Source: Margaritifera margaritifera | Lineage: Eukaryota; Mollusca; Bivalvia; Unionida; Margaritiferidae | Reading direction: 5' to 3' | Assembly (NCBI GenBank): GCA_029931535.1 | Contig: JAQPZY010001621.1 | Location: forward strand, 1,240,001-1,304,000 | DNA: 64,000 nt | In this document: positions 1 through 11,659 of the stretch, piece after piece | Numbering within the stretch: the stretch's first letter is position 1 | How the letters are laid out: every line of letters starts with the position of its first letter | Notes under the pieces: generated by a model | Seen by the model: only the letters and a program-made list of their open reading frames with translations | Database searches by the model: none | Told to the model about the DNA's origin: nothing | Made by a program: the position numbers and the translations under genes

Positions 1-1178
1 TTAGAGTGAAATGGTTTTTTACCAGAAAACTGCTGAGAGGACGACTTATTGCCAAATGAAATTTTGTGAGTCAAGGAATAATCATCAGCCATACGAGCAG
101 CATTTTCCAAAGTTTCCACTTTCAGCTCGTCAAGATAGGTTTTAACATCACTATGGATGCACCTCTTGAACTCTTCAATTAATACGAGCTGTCTGAGGTT
201 ATCATAAGCTTGATCAACTTTCTTGGCTGAGCACCACCTATCAAATAGTTGTTCTTTATCCCTTGCAAATTCGACATGAGTTTGTCCAGTTTCTTTTCTA
301 CAATTCCTAAACCTTTGTCGATATGCCTCTGGTACCAACTCATAAGCTTTCAAGATGTACTCCTTAACCAAATCATAATCAGTGCTTTGTTGTACTGACA
401 GTGAAGTGTAGACTTCACGAGCTTTGCCAATAAGTACACTTTGTAATAACAAAGTCCAATGCTCTCTGGGCCATTTCAAGTTTTCAGCTATTTTCTCGAA
501 ATGAAGAAAGTATTTATCTACTTCTTTTTCCTGAAAAGGGGGTACTAACCTAATATATCTAGTAACATCAAAACCTGAACTTGTGTTTAAAGGAATGGAG
601 TGTGCTCTGTTTGTCAGTTCTAATTCTCTTAATTTAAATTGCATTTCCCTTTCTTCTCTTTGCATCTGCATTTGTATTTGTCTATCTTCTTTCTCTCTCT
701 CCATCTGCATTTGCCTCTCTTCTTTCTCTCTCTCCATCTGTATCTGCATTTGTCTCTCTTCTTTCTCTCTCTCCAACTGCCTCTCTTCTTTTTCTCTCTC
801 CCTCTGCCTCTCTTCTTTCTGCATTTGGATCTGCCTCTCTTCTTTCTGCATTTGGATCTGCCTCTCTTCCTTCTCTCTCTCTCTCTGAATCTGAAGCTTT
901 GCCAATTCTAAATCAATCTGTTTCTTTAACTCTAATTCCCTTAATTTCCTGTCAGAACCAGATACAGGCTTTCTCTTCAAACTTAAAGCACTGCTATCAA
1001 AAATTCCCTTTCCTACTAAATACTGAATCAAAATAATCTTTATCACCTGTTTTGTCAATGATACTTTTGCCTCAGATAGACTGTATTTTCTGGCAAGCTC
1101 GAGCAACTCATCCTTTCTAATGCACTCTAACCCCTCCTGGGTAGGTTTTGAAATGAAATTCTGAAAATTAGATGCCAT
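1..1178 (-). CDS. Ty3/gypsy retrotransposon Gag (5' part, runs off left edge)
   Basis: About 392 codons are open from an ATG at 1178 to the window edge with no stop. The N-terminus reads MASNFQNFISKPTQEGLECI. Residues about 95-185 form a long charged coiled-coil of E/R/K/Q repeats (EREKEERQIQMQ-type) encoded by a TC-rich microsatellite. It is followed by a SCAN-like gypsy capsid domain with the hallmarks RYIRLVPPFQEKEV, KWPREHWTLLLQ and ELVPEAYRQRFRN. Gag would assemble the virus-like particle that packages element RNA. The gene lies just inside an LTR with a primer-binding site between them, in the same orientation as the host gene. No frameshift is seen. The downstream nucleocapsid knuckle and pol would lie left of the window. 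Family assignment is confident; the exact clade is not. Confidence 0.85.
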   Translation of the reverse strand, partial: MASNFQNFISKPTQEGLECIRKDELLELARKYSLSEAKVSLTKQVIKIILIQYLVGKGIFDSSALSLKRKPVSGSDRKLRELELKKQIDLELAKLQIQREREKEERQIQMQKEERQIQMQKEERQREREKEERQLEREKEERQMQIQMEREKEERQMQMEREKEDRQIQMQMQREEREMQFKLRELELTNRAHSIPLNTSSGFDVTRYIRLVPPFQEKEVDKYFLHFEKIAENLKWPREHWTLLLQSVLIGKAREVYTSLSVQQSTDYDLVKEYILKAYELVPEAYRQRFRNCRKETGQTHVEFARDKEQLFDRWCSAKKVDQAYDNLRQLVLIEEFKRCIHSDVKTYLDELKVETLENAARMADDYSLTHKISFGNKSSSQQFSGKKPFHS

Positions 1179-1316
1179 TGTAAATGCTTGTTGGTTTCAC
1201 ACAAAACAAATTTCTCTATTTAAAATCTTTGCCAAAGACAAAAAAAATTCAGAGACAAAATCAATATGAATTTCAAAGATAAATTTAATATCTCTAATAT
1301 GCTTTAATGAAATTCA

Positions 1317-1335
1317 GATCCCGGCCCGGCCCCCA
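1317..1335 (-). promoter_or_regulatory. tRNA primer-binding site of the LTR element
   Basis: The plus strand reads as a GC-rich tRNA 3' end finishing in CCA, five bases inside the LTR. On the minus strand this is a TGG-initial primer-binding site directly after the 5' LTR, as expected for a gypsy element. The priming tRNA was not identified. Confidence 0.6.
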
Positions 1336-1340
1336 ATTTC

Positions 1341-1960
1341 TGTTACGACTCTATGGTCTAAGAAAAATGTAACAGAAAGAAAGTGAAACCAACAAATCAA
1401 GTAAAAATCAACAAGCAATTTATTACTAGATAATTAAAATGAAAAATCAAAAAGTCACTTACAGTAATGTGTTTATGTATCCTACTAATCCAATAAGAAT
1501 GATTGTTCTAATCACAAGTCCTAAATATAGAATGTGTCCTTGAATGTTATTATGTGCTAATGGTCTCCAAAGTCCTGATGTACTAGAAATCTTGATGTGC
1601 TGAAGTCAAAATGAAGTAATCCAAAATCTAAAAGTTTATGAGCACTGTTAATATTCCAATGAATAATTAAAATAATTCCTCTCTTAGAATTTGGAATGAA
1701 TTTTCACAACTGTAATAGCTCTTTACAAGACTGATGGTAATGTCGAACTGAACAAAATGTCTACCAAACATGATATATATAAAGATTGGTCACATGACAG
1801 AATGTTCTAGATTGGTCACATGACAGAATGTTCTAGAATATGAGTCATCTTAATGGAATTTTAACTGTAAACAAAATCAACCTTGACCTTCAAATTGAGA
1901 AAACATATTGATCAAAACAACCTAATTCAAGGACTCTAGTTATACATGTTTTTCCTAACA
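1341..1960 (-). repeat. 5' LTR of the gypsy element (about 620 bp)
   Basis: The segment starts TGTTA and ends TAACA (inverted termini) and sits next to the primer-binding site and gag. On the minus strand it contains an AATAAA near 1416-1421 and a TATA-like run near 1771-1781. It carries an internal 26-bp direct duplication (1783-1808 and 1809-1834). The left boundary is firm; the right boundary is inferred from the inverted dinucleotides because the partner LTR is outside the window. Confidence 0.65.
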
Positions 1961-3094
1961 AACATAAAGATTTAAGCAAATATTAAAGTGAAGAAACATT
2001 TATAACCTCCCAAAACACATATACAACATTATATAAACATCATACATAACAACAGGCACTGGGGCAATTATTTTGAATGAATTGCCCTTAGTGTGAACCT
2101 GTACAAAGAAGATAGAGCATGAAATATACAAAAATATAGAGTATACTTTCCACAGAATTACTCAACTGATGAAAAAGGCATAAGTGAATTTGGAATATGC
2201 AAGGCCTCTAGAAAAAGAGCACGCTTTCTAGCAAGAGCAGAAGTATCAACTGATGAATTGAGGGGATTGTAACAATTCCTCTATCCAAGGGGAAACCACT
2301 CTCATCTGACTTCAACCTTGGTAAGCATACATCCTTTAAGCACTTTTGTTGCTAAAACATGCCTGGTAGGGCTGGATTTGTGAGGCAGTGGTTGTACTCC
2401 TAATATATTATGACTGGGTAACCTATTTGAAGAAGAAATGGTCATAACGTCCTGACACAAAAATTGACAAGCACCCTGCAATTCACAATGCATCCTAATA
2501 GCAGCTTTCATGCAATAGTGATGCACCTGACTTTAATCAAATGGATGTGCAGGTACAAAACAGGGAACCATAGTTATAATGAAATATTCTGGACCAGTGA
2601 AGGTTCTCTGTTTTGAAAAGTACGTCTTTCAATCAGGAGGAAAAAAGAAAACACCAATTAATGTGCATGTATTTTATCAGTTGGACTTAAATCAGTTGCT
2701 TGATATACCTAGATATTCACTTTATTCAAGTTCAATACAAAAAGATTTGAGTGCATTTGCAAACAGAAGCTTTAGTTTATCAATGAGTTCCCAAGAAAAG
2801 ATCAATTTTTATAAACAAGAGGACATAACCCAAAATCTGTCACATATAAAATGTGTCTTCCTGCGATGACTGCATATATAAAGTTTGATCAAACAAATTT
2901 TAAAAATTGAAATTTGTTTACATTTGAGGAGAGAGATAAGGATAACATCACTCTGGCACACAGTGACCATGTGGGCAAGAAAATTACCAAGTTTTGTGAC
3001 TTTCTACGGGACAGATGGATAGATGGATCAATGGATCACATCACAATATCCCACATGCAAAAGCATAGGCATTATAAAAAAAGCAAGAACTTAC
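1961..3094. other. Intronic sequence of the TM9SF4-like gene, no gene seen
   Basis: AT-rich sequence between the LTR and the last visible exon. No exon encoding the conserved segment that should follow (the ESGWKLVHGDVFRPP-type region of TM9SF4) was found here on the minus strand, so the gene continues left of the window, past the LTR element. Confidence 0.6.
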
Positions 3095-3165
3095 AATGTC
3101 TTCATCTCTGTTGTATTTAGCAATATCCTTACGTAGAGTTCTCACCATGATCATTGTCAGAATAC
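3095..3165 (-). CDS. TM9SF4: TM9SF4-like exon 11 (end of TM1 and cytosolic loop)
   Basis: 71 bp. Acceptor TTTCAG at 3166-3171 and donor GTAAG after 3095. It completes the Gly codon split with exon 10 and encodes ILTMIMVRTLRKDIAKYN and NRDEDI, the conserved RTLRKDI loop after TM1. Ends in phase 0. Confidence 0.9.
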
Positions 3166-3949
3166 CTGAAAATAAAGGTACAAAAGAACATTTTACTGTC
3201 CATCTACAATCCAGACTAAAATATCTTCAGATTTGTATCCCTGCACTTTCACATTGTCCTTATGTTAATGTGTAATGCCTTTGAACTCCTACATCTGTAA
3301 AGCTAGACACAAGAAACCTGGGTCAATGATAGTCCCATGGATGTTTGATTGCGCATTTTCAATTAGGACCAACTAGACATCATAAGAAGTCTTTTAGTGA
3401 AAACCCCATGTTGATATGACCATCTATTCAGGAGGAATAGCGATAACAAGATTTTCAAGATGGCCACTGTAGTGACCATACTGGCTGTGTGAGCAGCACC
3501 ATTTTCATCTAGGACCAACTAGACCAATGGATGAATGTGTGTATAAAGTTTCATGGCGATCCTCTAAGTAGTTTAGCAGGAGTAGCAATAACAAATTTGT
3601 GCTAACAGATGTACGGACAACAGACAGATGACAGACAACAGACAATCGCATAAGCTCTTCAGGTCTATGACCAGTAGAGCTAACAATGCACCGAAGGATG
3701 AGATTAATGTATATTGCATTCCAACCATATACCCAGATCTGTCACTAAATAATACATCAGCAGCACAGATTTATACACAATTCATACCAAACCACCAATA
3801 ATGTATACCCAGGTCTGTCAGTGAATAATGCACCAGCAGCACAGATTTATGCATAATGACTATCAAACTGCATCGTAAACATACAGAGAGCCTGAACAAC
3901 TGAAGACCTCACATACAACTGGGTGCATATTATACATGAAAACATAGTG

Positions 3950-4770
3950 AGCCTTATCAAAACCTTACATACAGCTGTGTGCCTGTTATACAATCAGCAC
4001 ATACAGTAAGCCTGAACAAGACCTTACATACAACACATACAGTGAGCCTGAACAAGACCTTGCATACAGCACATATGGTGAGCCTGAACAAGACCTTACA
4101 TACAGCACATACAGTGAGCCTGAACAGGACCTTACATACAGAACATACGGTGAGCTTGAACAAGACCTTACATACAGAACATACGGTGAGCCTGAAAAAG
4201 ACCTTACATACAGCACATACAGTAAGCCTGAACAGGACCTTACATACAGCACATACGGTGTGCCTGAACAGGACTTTACATACAGCACATACAGTGAGCC
4301 TGAACAGGACCTTACATACAGCACATACAGTGAGCCTGAAAAAGACCTTACATACAGCACATACATTGAGCCTAAACAGGACTTTACTTTACATACAGCA
4401 CATACATTGAGCCTGAAAAAGACTTTACATACAGTACATACAGTGAGCCTGAAAAAGACCTTACATACAGCACATACAGTGAGCCTGAAAAAGACCTTAC
4501 ATACAGCACATACATTGAGCCTGAACAGACCTTATATACAACACATACTATGAGCCTGAACAAGACCTTATATACAGCACATACAATGAGTCTGAACAAG
4601 ACCTTACATACAGCTGTATGCATTTTATACACGAGCATATAGTGAGTCTGATCAAGACCTTATATACAGCACATACATTTAGCAAGACCTCTGAACAAAA
4701 CCTTACATACAGCTGTGTGCATGTTATATGCAAATACATACAGTGAGCCTGAACATAAACCTTGCATACA
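3950..4770. repeat. 36-bp minisatellite, about 20 copies
   Basis: Tandem units of about 36 bp with the core cttacatacagcacataca followed by gtgagcctgaacaggac. The period being a multiple of three leaves several frames open on both strands for over 100 codons; these are repeat artefacts, not genes. Outer copies (3950-4010 and 4620-4770) are more diverged. Confidence 0.95.
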
Positions 4771-5636
4771 CCTGGAAAGCTTCTCAACATTTTTCTATAA
4801 TGGCTCAAAATTGGCAATTTTGAAATGTAGAAACATTTTAGAAAATTAAAGCCTCCATTTTTAATTCTAATTCTTTTCTATACATGTCATATTTCATGCT
4901 GAGAAAGCCTCTGAGTATGAGTTTCACAATTAGGTTTTATGATCTGTCTTCAGTTTGTTTAAGAGTTGAAATGAAAGTAAGCTGTTTACAGAACAAAAAC
5001 TGAAATAAGTTACAATGACAGTTTAACCTCTTCCTTTAATGAAATTTTATGACCTTGACTGCAAATTATTGAGCCTCTGTTTCCAATCAAACAAACAGGC
5101 AAACATATATGGCATGAATTATACATGAACAATATTTAACATATTTTACCTGACAATAGTACTATAATGTTTTTTTAATATGAAAACTTTAACACAAATC
5201 TCAACATTGTCAATGAAAATAACAGTTGCCACAAGTGTTGCTATAAATGTGAAACTTTATGTCTCACAATCTGCAAATGTTGACAAAACAAAAGCAGCTA
5301 GTTAGCATTTTCCCTGTGCATAACATAACATCTAAATGTGAACAATGTTGACCCAGCTCTGGTGTCACCTAATGAGAAGACAAATTTGGGTCTATGCTGT
5401 TTATTTGAAATCTGGTCTCAATCAACCAGACTCTCATGTGTCTCTGTGAATCTCTGCCATAAGAGGATCTGATAAAATGCTTCTTTCATTGCTGCTACTG
5501 ACAGAAGGCGTTTCAGTGAAAATTTGTACAAGCGAAACTACAAAGATATTTCTTGCCATCTCACAAAGCCACGCATGAAATCTAGTTAAATGAGACTACG
5601 TAAAATTGTAGAATTAACAGCATAAGCCCAACTGCC

Positions 5637-5800
5637 AGTACACTGTGCAATGGCAGATCTGTTTCAATGTTCTTTACAGTACACTGTGCAATGGCAGATC
5701 TGTTTCAATGTTATTTACAGTACACTGTGCAATGGCAGATCTGTTTCTATGTTATTTACAGTACACTGTGCAATGGCAGATCTGTTTCAATGTTATTTAC
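5637..5800. repeat. 41-bp tandem repeat, 4 copies
   Basis: Four near-identical copies of a 41-bp unit beginning agtacactgtgcaatggcag, differing by one or two bases. It lies about 60 bp from exon 10 on the intron side. Confidence 0.95.
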
Positions 5801-5857
5801 AGCTGGGTGGGCATTATACATGATAAGATACGGTAATTGAAATTGAAGTTTGCTTAC

Positions 5858-6010
5858 CTGAGAGAAAGAATACAACAACAACAGAGTTGATGATGGAGAA
5901 CCAGTGAATCTGCACATCACTCATGGTCAGGTATGTATCCCACCTGGAAGCCCACCTGATATCACTCTTCTCCCATGACACCTCATACGTAAACAACAGC
6001 TTGGTACTAC
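5858..6010 (-). CDS. TM9SF4: TM9SF4-like exon 10 (start of TM1)
   Basis: 153 bp between a CAG acceptor (ending at 6011) and GTAAGC donor (from 5857). It encodes [20 protein letters not shown] then [20 protein letters not shown] and [12 protein letters not shown]. This is the most conserved block of the gene and includes the start of the first membrane span. Confidence 0.95.
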
Positions 6011-6494
6011 CTGGTCAAAGAAAATCCCATTTGAATTTCAGACATCATAAGGCAAAAAGAAAGTAAAATGCTAAAATTCCTTTCAAATGGCATCACAAAT
6101 GGTACTTGATGCTGGATCTAACAATCTATTACTGCAAACAACCTTAAAAATTGCTAAAATGGGCTCCCTTATGTGGGCTTTAATGATTTCATAATGTTCG
6201 TTCCTACATTAACATGGACAGTATGCATTCAACTCATTCTGACAAGGTTCAACTCGTTCTGAAAAGGTCCAACTCATTTTGAAAAAGTCAAGGTGCTCAT
6301 ATTGTTAAAACTGCCTCCATGTTATCAAATGGTTTTTCCCTGCTGGGTTGTGTAGACATTCCTACAGTAATTTTGAGTATATCCTTGTCTAAACCAGTTC
6401 TTGAGACCATCAGTCTCCCACTGCACTGGCAAATTCAGCTATGCAATACCAACAGGTAACGTATTATTGATATTAAAATGTAGTTTGGGGTAGG

Positions 6495-6776
6495 GGTGGG
6501 GGTAAAACTAATTTTAATGATGTAAGACTTACCTGTCAGTATTGCCAGATTCCCTCCTCCAACCCCACTCTGATGTCCCACATGCACAATGGACTTAGGC
6601 AGCAAACTGGGTCTGTATTATGTTCTGGATTCTTTCCAGAACTTGCTATGGAGGTTTATCCGTGAGAGGATGAATTTTTATTATAAGGACAAGGGTAATT
6701 CTGTCCCGGAATTACCAGCTGTGCAATACTAACAGGTAAGTATATACATCATTAAAATTAGTTTTATCCCCACCCA
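6495..6776. mobile_element. MITE with about 50-bp terminal inverted repeats
   Basis: The left end, starting gtgggggtaaaactaatttt and continuing to the cttacctgtcagtattgc region, is mirrored at 6722-6776 (gcaatactaacaggtaag up to ttttatccccaccc). The inside has no coding potential. The autonomous family was not identified. Confidence 0.7.
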
Positions 6777-6843
6777 CAAAAAAGCTACATATTAATTCAA
6801 AAGCCTGAAAAATTACTAAAATTGGCTTCTATAATTTCAGATT

Positions 6844-7095
6844 ATTCCTTCCTCTGTTTACATGAACAGTATGCATTCAGTTTACCCTTAAAAGGTCTAG
6901 GTGCTAGTAATATACATTTTTGGCACTGCTATTGCAGTGGCTAGAAGTTGGTATAATCCTACAGGGGTGAGCACCCTTGATTGGTTACATGCTACTGTCT
7001 GCCTCATAGCAGTGCCAAAAATGTATATTACTAGCACCTAGACCTTTCAAGGGTAAACTGAATGCATACTGTTCATGTAAACAGAGGAAGGAATT
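6844..7095. repeat. Large near-perfect inverted repeat (about 86-bp arms, 75-bp loop)
   Basis: The left arm 6844-6930 (ttccttcctctgtttacatg through tggcactgct) reappears inverted at 7008-7095 with very few mismatches. The loop is unrelated sequence. Transcribed in the host intron it would form a long hairpin. It could be a fold-back element or a recent inverted duplication. Confidence 0.85.
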
Positions 7096-7097
7096 TT

Positions 7098-9200
7098 TTC
7101 AGTAAATTATGTTTCTCTGAGAATATTTACCCAATCACATTAACATTCGAGATATAAGCCTGCTACCTCCTGAATCCAGCCCTACTAAAAAGATGAAAAA
7201 ATTAGTTTTTGTCTCTATCATATAGACGAAGGGCAATAAGCTGAGCATTTTACCAACGAGGATGCTTGCATGGCTGGGTGGCTGAGTGGGTGTTTAAGTA
7301 ATATGATTGTGTAAGTATTCTCGGAGAAACATAATTTACTGAAAAAATGTGCTTTCTCCTTCTAATATGTTCCCCGATCACATTAACATAAGGAGAATAG
7401 GCCATAGGAGGAGGGAATGCTGAGCATCCTACCTATATGGCGACTATCATTTTAGGGAATAAAAGGCTGGATTCCCTATGTGAATGATAACCCGTTCTCC
7501 TAACTTGAAAGCAACACAGCCTATGGTCACATGATCTGTGACACCTATATCCAGTTAATAAGATGATTACTGAATTCTTACAGACAAATTTCACTGGCGA
7601 ATCCAGTGAAGCTAAGAGGCTGTGTTGGTTTTAATTGGATCTGGTGGTTAAATTGGCTACTGCCACAGGTCACACCAGATTCACAGTTTGTCTCTGCAAA
7701 ACTAAATCCCCGAGATAAAAACTGGAGAAGGGTTGACTCTGCATGCCAACCAACAACTTCTACTATGTCTCGGATTGAAACGATGCATTCAAACACAAGG
7801 CTCACAGAGATCACCCCAATTTCATGAGCTGAAATCCTCCTAGGGCGACTCTGATCTTTTGAAACTTCAGAGTATGCTGAGCATATAACCCACTTAAGCC
7901 ACAAAGAAAGGGCTTGAGAGGCGATATCCTGCTTCCTGGCCTTCACTGGGAGAAAGAGTTGTTTGTGTATGCATGACTTGCCTGTGTGTGTTTCAAGTAG
8001 TGCTTGAGGGCGTGGACAGGGTTTTGCATGGCCACTGCTCTCATAATGTCTGTCTAAGAGAGAGAGTGTATATTGACTCTCTAACTGCCTATTGATGGCA
8101 ACCTATTTTTGGCCATAAAGCCTGGTTGCATCATGAGGACCACCGAACCATCCAATCTGAACTGAAGATAGTTTGGGTCAATTAAAAGTGCATTTAACTC
8201 GCTCACCCTGCATGCCAAAGCTAAGGCTATCAGGAAACATGTTTTGTATGATAGTAGCTTCAGCAATGTTCGGGCTAAAGGTTAAAATTTCTCTGAATTG
8301 AGTCATGGTAAAACCCAGGACAGATTCCATTTTGGAAATAGAGTGAGGGATTATGGTTGATCTAAATAAAACTTGGCGATTAGGTCTGATAGATCTTCAT
8401 CATGATCGATATTGATTCTACCATGATGTCTGAGTGTGTCAGATATCATGGGGTGGTAGCCTTTGATGGTAATTGGGGCCTACTGTTTCTCCTCGCTTAG
8501 CCTGAGAAAAAATCAGTGAGTTGTGGGATTGCAGCACTCAGAGGGATAATGTTATTGACTTGGCACAAGTCCCTGAGAAAGCGCCACTTTCTCTCCAAAG
8601 TCTTCAGAGTGGAGGACCTTCTTGAATAATGAAAAGCCTTGAATAAACAATGGAAATTGTTGTTTTTGCACAATCTCCAATGCCCATTTCACGATGAGCG
8701 ACCTTACCTCCTGCAGAAGAATATCATCCTTCTCCCAATCTGATGGCACGTCCATCAGAAGGGGAGAGGAAGAAAGAGGAGGGGTTGGATAAATGAAATC
8801 CGATACCCCTACGAAATGACTTGGATCACCCATTAATTTTGCGGAAATAGGTTGATCCACCAAGATTGGAATCACAGGAGTCTGGCACCCACCGGAAGGC
8901 TGTCTGCGAGCAGTGGGGTTGGCATGTCAACATTGAGAGTTAGGAGGCTTGGAGGAGGAGAAAAGTGGTTTTTTACCCCCTTCCCTTTGTAAACTTGCCT
9001 CCTAAACTGGAGAGGCTGTTTTCTCCTGGCATTAGGTTGGGGCCGGAATTGGGCTTGTGACGAAAAAGAGACTTTATTCTTTTCTCACCTATCATCCCTC
9101 TGCTGTGGCAGGGACAGATTGGATTTAAAAGACTGTGCGGGGTGCGTGGTAAGTTGGAGGGGCTATTCCTGAGCTGCCTGCATCTGTACTTCCTCAATTT
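7098..9200 (-). mobile_element. DIRS-like tyrosine-recombinase retrotransposon, copy 1, decayed and internally deleted
   Basis: The left 250 bp is bounded by inverted copies of a taaattatgtttctc-type motif (7103 and 7342) and matches the left end of the element at 13519. Further right are a tyrosine recombinase remnant (7578-8266) and a gag-like remnant (8552-8875) that matches one at 16101-16460. No RT/RNase H remnant was seen between them, so a large internal deletion is inferred. The right terminus was not located. Confidence 0.55.
7578..8266 (-). pseudogene. Tyrosine recombinase of DIRS-like element (broken)
   Basis: Two minus-strand segments in different frames. The upstream part (8266-8081) has LIALALACRVSELNAL, which matches the box I arginine region (R of ACRVSEL) of tyrosine recombinases. 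The downstream part (7946-7578) has SRPRRISAHEIG and VSIRDIVEVVGWHAESTLLQ, matching the box II H-x-x-R region, with Arg replaced in this copy, and the conserved W/H stretch before the catalytic Tyr. The frame change between them and several stops show it is inactive. In DIRS elements this enzyme inserts a circular DNA intermediate. Confidence 0.6.
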
Positions 9201-9679
9201 GCTTCACCATAGGAATGGTGGGACGAACGGCATCATCCTTAATGCCAGGGCATCATGAGACTTGAGCGATGAGAAACACAAACATGCATCCCGTCGTATC
9301 AGGTTGAGCTTCGTTGAGGCAGACAAAGCATTAGCCATAGAATAGTGAACTGCCCTGTTAATGACCCGAACAATTCAGGCCGTTGCCTTCCAAGCATGTT
9401 CAACAGACAATTTCTCAGCAAGTTGGAAAAATGCCAATGAGGCCAAGTCTAACATTGGAGACATGGCAATAACATTCCAAACCAGCTTCAATTTTACAAG
9501 AGTATGAAAACAACCATTCCATAGAAGAATATATCACATTTGTGAACAATGCTAGTATGTATATTATTTGCCTTGAAAAGTTAACAATATCTGCTCATGA
9601 TCTGCTGTCACATAAGGAGCCAGGAGACAGTTCACATTCAGGGATGATTCCAGCAATAAAAGTTTGGGGCCCCCATCCC

Positions 9680-10270
9680 TAGAATTGGTAATTTTTTTAT
9701 CATTAAAATAAGTATTTTTAGGAATTTTCAACACGCAAGCTTATGGTTTCTAACCTTCTAATCCTCATCACTTGTAATTTTTGTTGCAATTTATTTTCAG
9801 ATCTCCCTTTATTGTAGATTAAAAACTTAATATCATAAGCCAAAAGAAGTTATAAAATTGTGTTCATTTTGTGGCGAAATTACCTTTTTGTATTGTAGCA
9901 GTAGAAGTTGCTGTTGTTATGTTCTTTGGTATAAAAAATAGCTTTTTTTTATAACAAGTCCTTAATATAAAACATTTATCTGTTTATTCATCTTACATAA
10001 TATAAATTTAGGCTGCATTATAATAATTATGTTTGTTACTTACAGGTATTATTGGAATAAAGGTGCCCCATGATTCTATAGCACCATTAGTTTGTTTCAC
10101 ATCAAATTAAGTTCTGTATTTTAAAGGATAGGAATCTTTACAGCATATTTACCAAGCAGACACAGGTCAACAAATTTGAATAATGAACTCTACTTAAAAC
10201 TATGTTCTATTTCAATAAAGAAAAAAAAAACATGAAATAGACTGTCATAAAAAAAATGATTTGGTTAATT
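9680..10270. repeat. Dispersed repeat, copy A of about 600 bp
   Basis: Begins near agaattggtaattt and runs through ggtgccccatgat to about 10270. A diverged direct copy is at 26745-27340. Neither copy has an open frame; the family is not recognised. Confidence 0.7.
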
Positions 10271-11567
10271 AAAAGTAAAATAGTCAGAAAAGTAATTTAG
10301 CATTTAATGCAGACCAAGCATATTTTGGCAAATGAATCACAGGCCATGTGTGTTGAATTTAAGCAATTCAAAGTACAACATATGTGTATCGACCATTACC
10401 AATATGTACTGTCAACTATCCAAACAGCTGCTAAAAAAAAAAAATTGTCTAATTAAGGAAGGACTATGTGTCCATTGTTATGAAAATGGGGACCTGTTTA
10501 CTCCCATGACAGCTTTTTGACAATGCATATATGCTGGAGAATCCCGATACTTACAGGGTCCATACTAGGGGGCAATTCTGGCAAAACAGTCACCTTTGAG
10601 TCTGTCATTTCACCTTAACAGGCCCAAAAGGCAAAGTTCACTTTGCCTTGCATTGATTTCACATTACCCCCAACCCCATCCTGTTTCAATACCATGCATT
10701 AATTAACTGAAGTAAAATGTTGACTTTCCTGTCAAGTTTTCCTTCAAAGAGGAAGGTGAAAAGATAGGAAAAGAAGTCTTATGTTCTGTAGTCAATTTTG
10801 TACTAACCTGATTATCATAAATACAAAAAATTATATTGCTATGCCAGAATTCCCACTGAAAATTCATACATAATCTTTGAAAAACAAGTGCAAAATCGAA
10901 TTTTTTTAACCCAATCTGATGTAAATTATGGTTCATTGGGCATATCCAGGTCCATTACTAATAAAACTAACCATTTTATCAAATATTTCATCATATATAT
11001 ACATATGAAAAGAGACAGCTGTTATGGAAGATAATGCTGATTATTGACTGTAACCTATTTTCGAGGTTGACGTACGTTATACAACAAATATGTTGAAGCA
11101 AAATAAGAAATGTTCTATATTTTTAAAAACTATTAATAATATTTCATCATCATTTTAATAATCTGACATTAAAATATGCAAAAACATTAGTTTAAAGTGA
11201 CTGTTTTGAACGTTCTACACTGATTTCTTGCTTTTTTTGCCAACTTCACCCTATACTGGCTGGAGAAAGGTAATTTCGTCCAAACATTAATGTCAAGCTT
11301 GGACACTTATTTATTATGATTAAATGCACTTAAAAGCAGTGACAAGCATTTTTATGATTAAGATGACTTCTGGTAAGGATAAAAGTAAAATAACGGTTCC
11401 AATCTAAAGATCTGGCAAGCAAGATAGACTAACTTTCTATTGGGATACCTAAGTCTCCCCTTCTGCTAAAGAAGGTGAGACCAAAATACTTCTCCACAAG
11501 TTTTGTTGATTCAAACAATCACTTGAAATGTTATTAACATCTCATTGAATGAGATTCTGGTTCTCAC

Positions 11568-11659
11568 CTTTTCCCACAAGCTGGGGAGGAATCTCTGCCT
11601 TGAGACCCCCTTTAAAAGTACAGTTCTTTCCTTTTGCTTCAACTGACTTCAGGTCCACA
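11568..11659 (-). CDS. TM9SF4: TM9SF4-like exon 9 (lumenal domain)
   Basis: 92 bp; acceptor TTTTCTAG, donor GTGAGA. Encodes SVDLKSVEAKGKNCTFKGGL and KAEIPPQLVGK, the lumenal segment with a conserved Cys and an N-glycosylation sequon (NCT). It is entered in phase 2 and left in phase 1, fitting both neighbours. Confidence 0.85.

Larger units (their letters stand above)
3166..5857 (-). other. TM9SF4-like intron 10 (repeats, no gene)
   Basis: Contains one to two copies (about 3340-3660) of the unit that forms a satellite at 22660-24470, a duplicated element with acagatttat cores (3740-3870), a 36-bp minisatellite (3950-4770) and a 41-bp minisatellite (5637-5800). The rest is AT-rich sequence in which nothing was recognised. 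Confidence 0.7.
6011..11567 (-). other. TM9SF4-like intron 9 (mobile elements, no host gene)
   Basis: Holds a 280-bp MITE (6495-6776), a 250-bp inverted repeat (6844-7095), a decayed DIRS-like element (7098 to about 9200) and one copy of a 600-bp dispersed repeat (9680-10270). From about 10270 to 11560 nothing is recognised beyond AT-rich DNA. Confidence 0.7.

Noticed and set aside
583..911. Two plus-strand frames rich in Leu, Ser, Phe
   Set aside because: They are the reverse of the Gag coiled-coil tract on the minus strand, whose frame is continuous with flanking Gag sequence.
3957..4817. Several open frames of 68-143 codons on both strands
   Set aside because: They exist only because the minisatellite unit is 36 bp, a multiple of three; no start context or domain supports coding.
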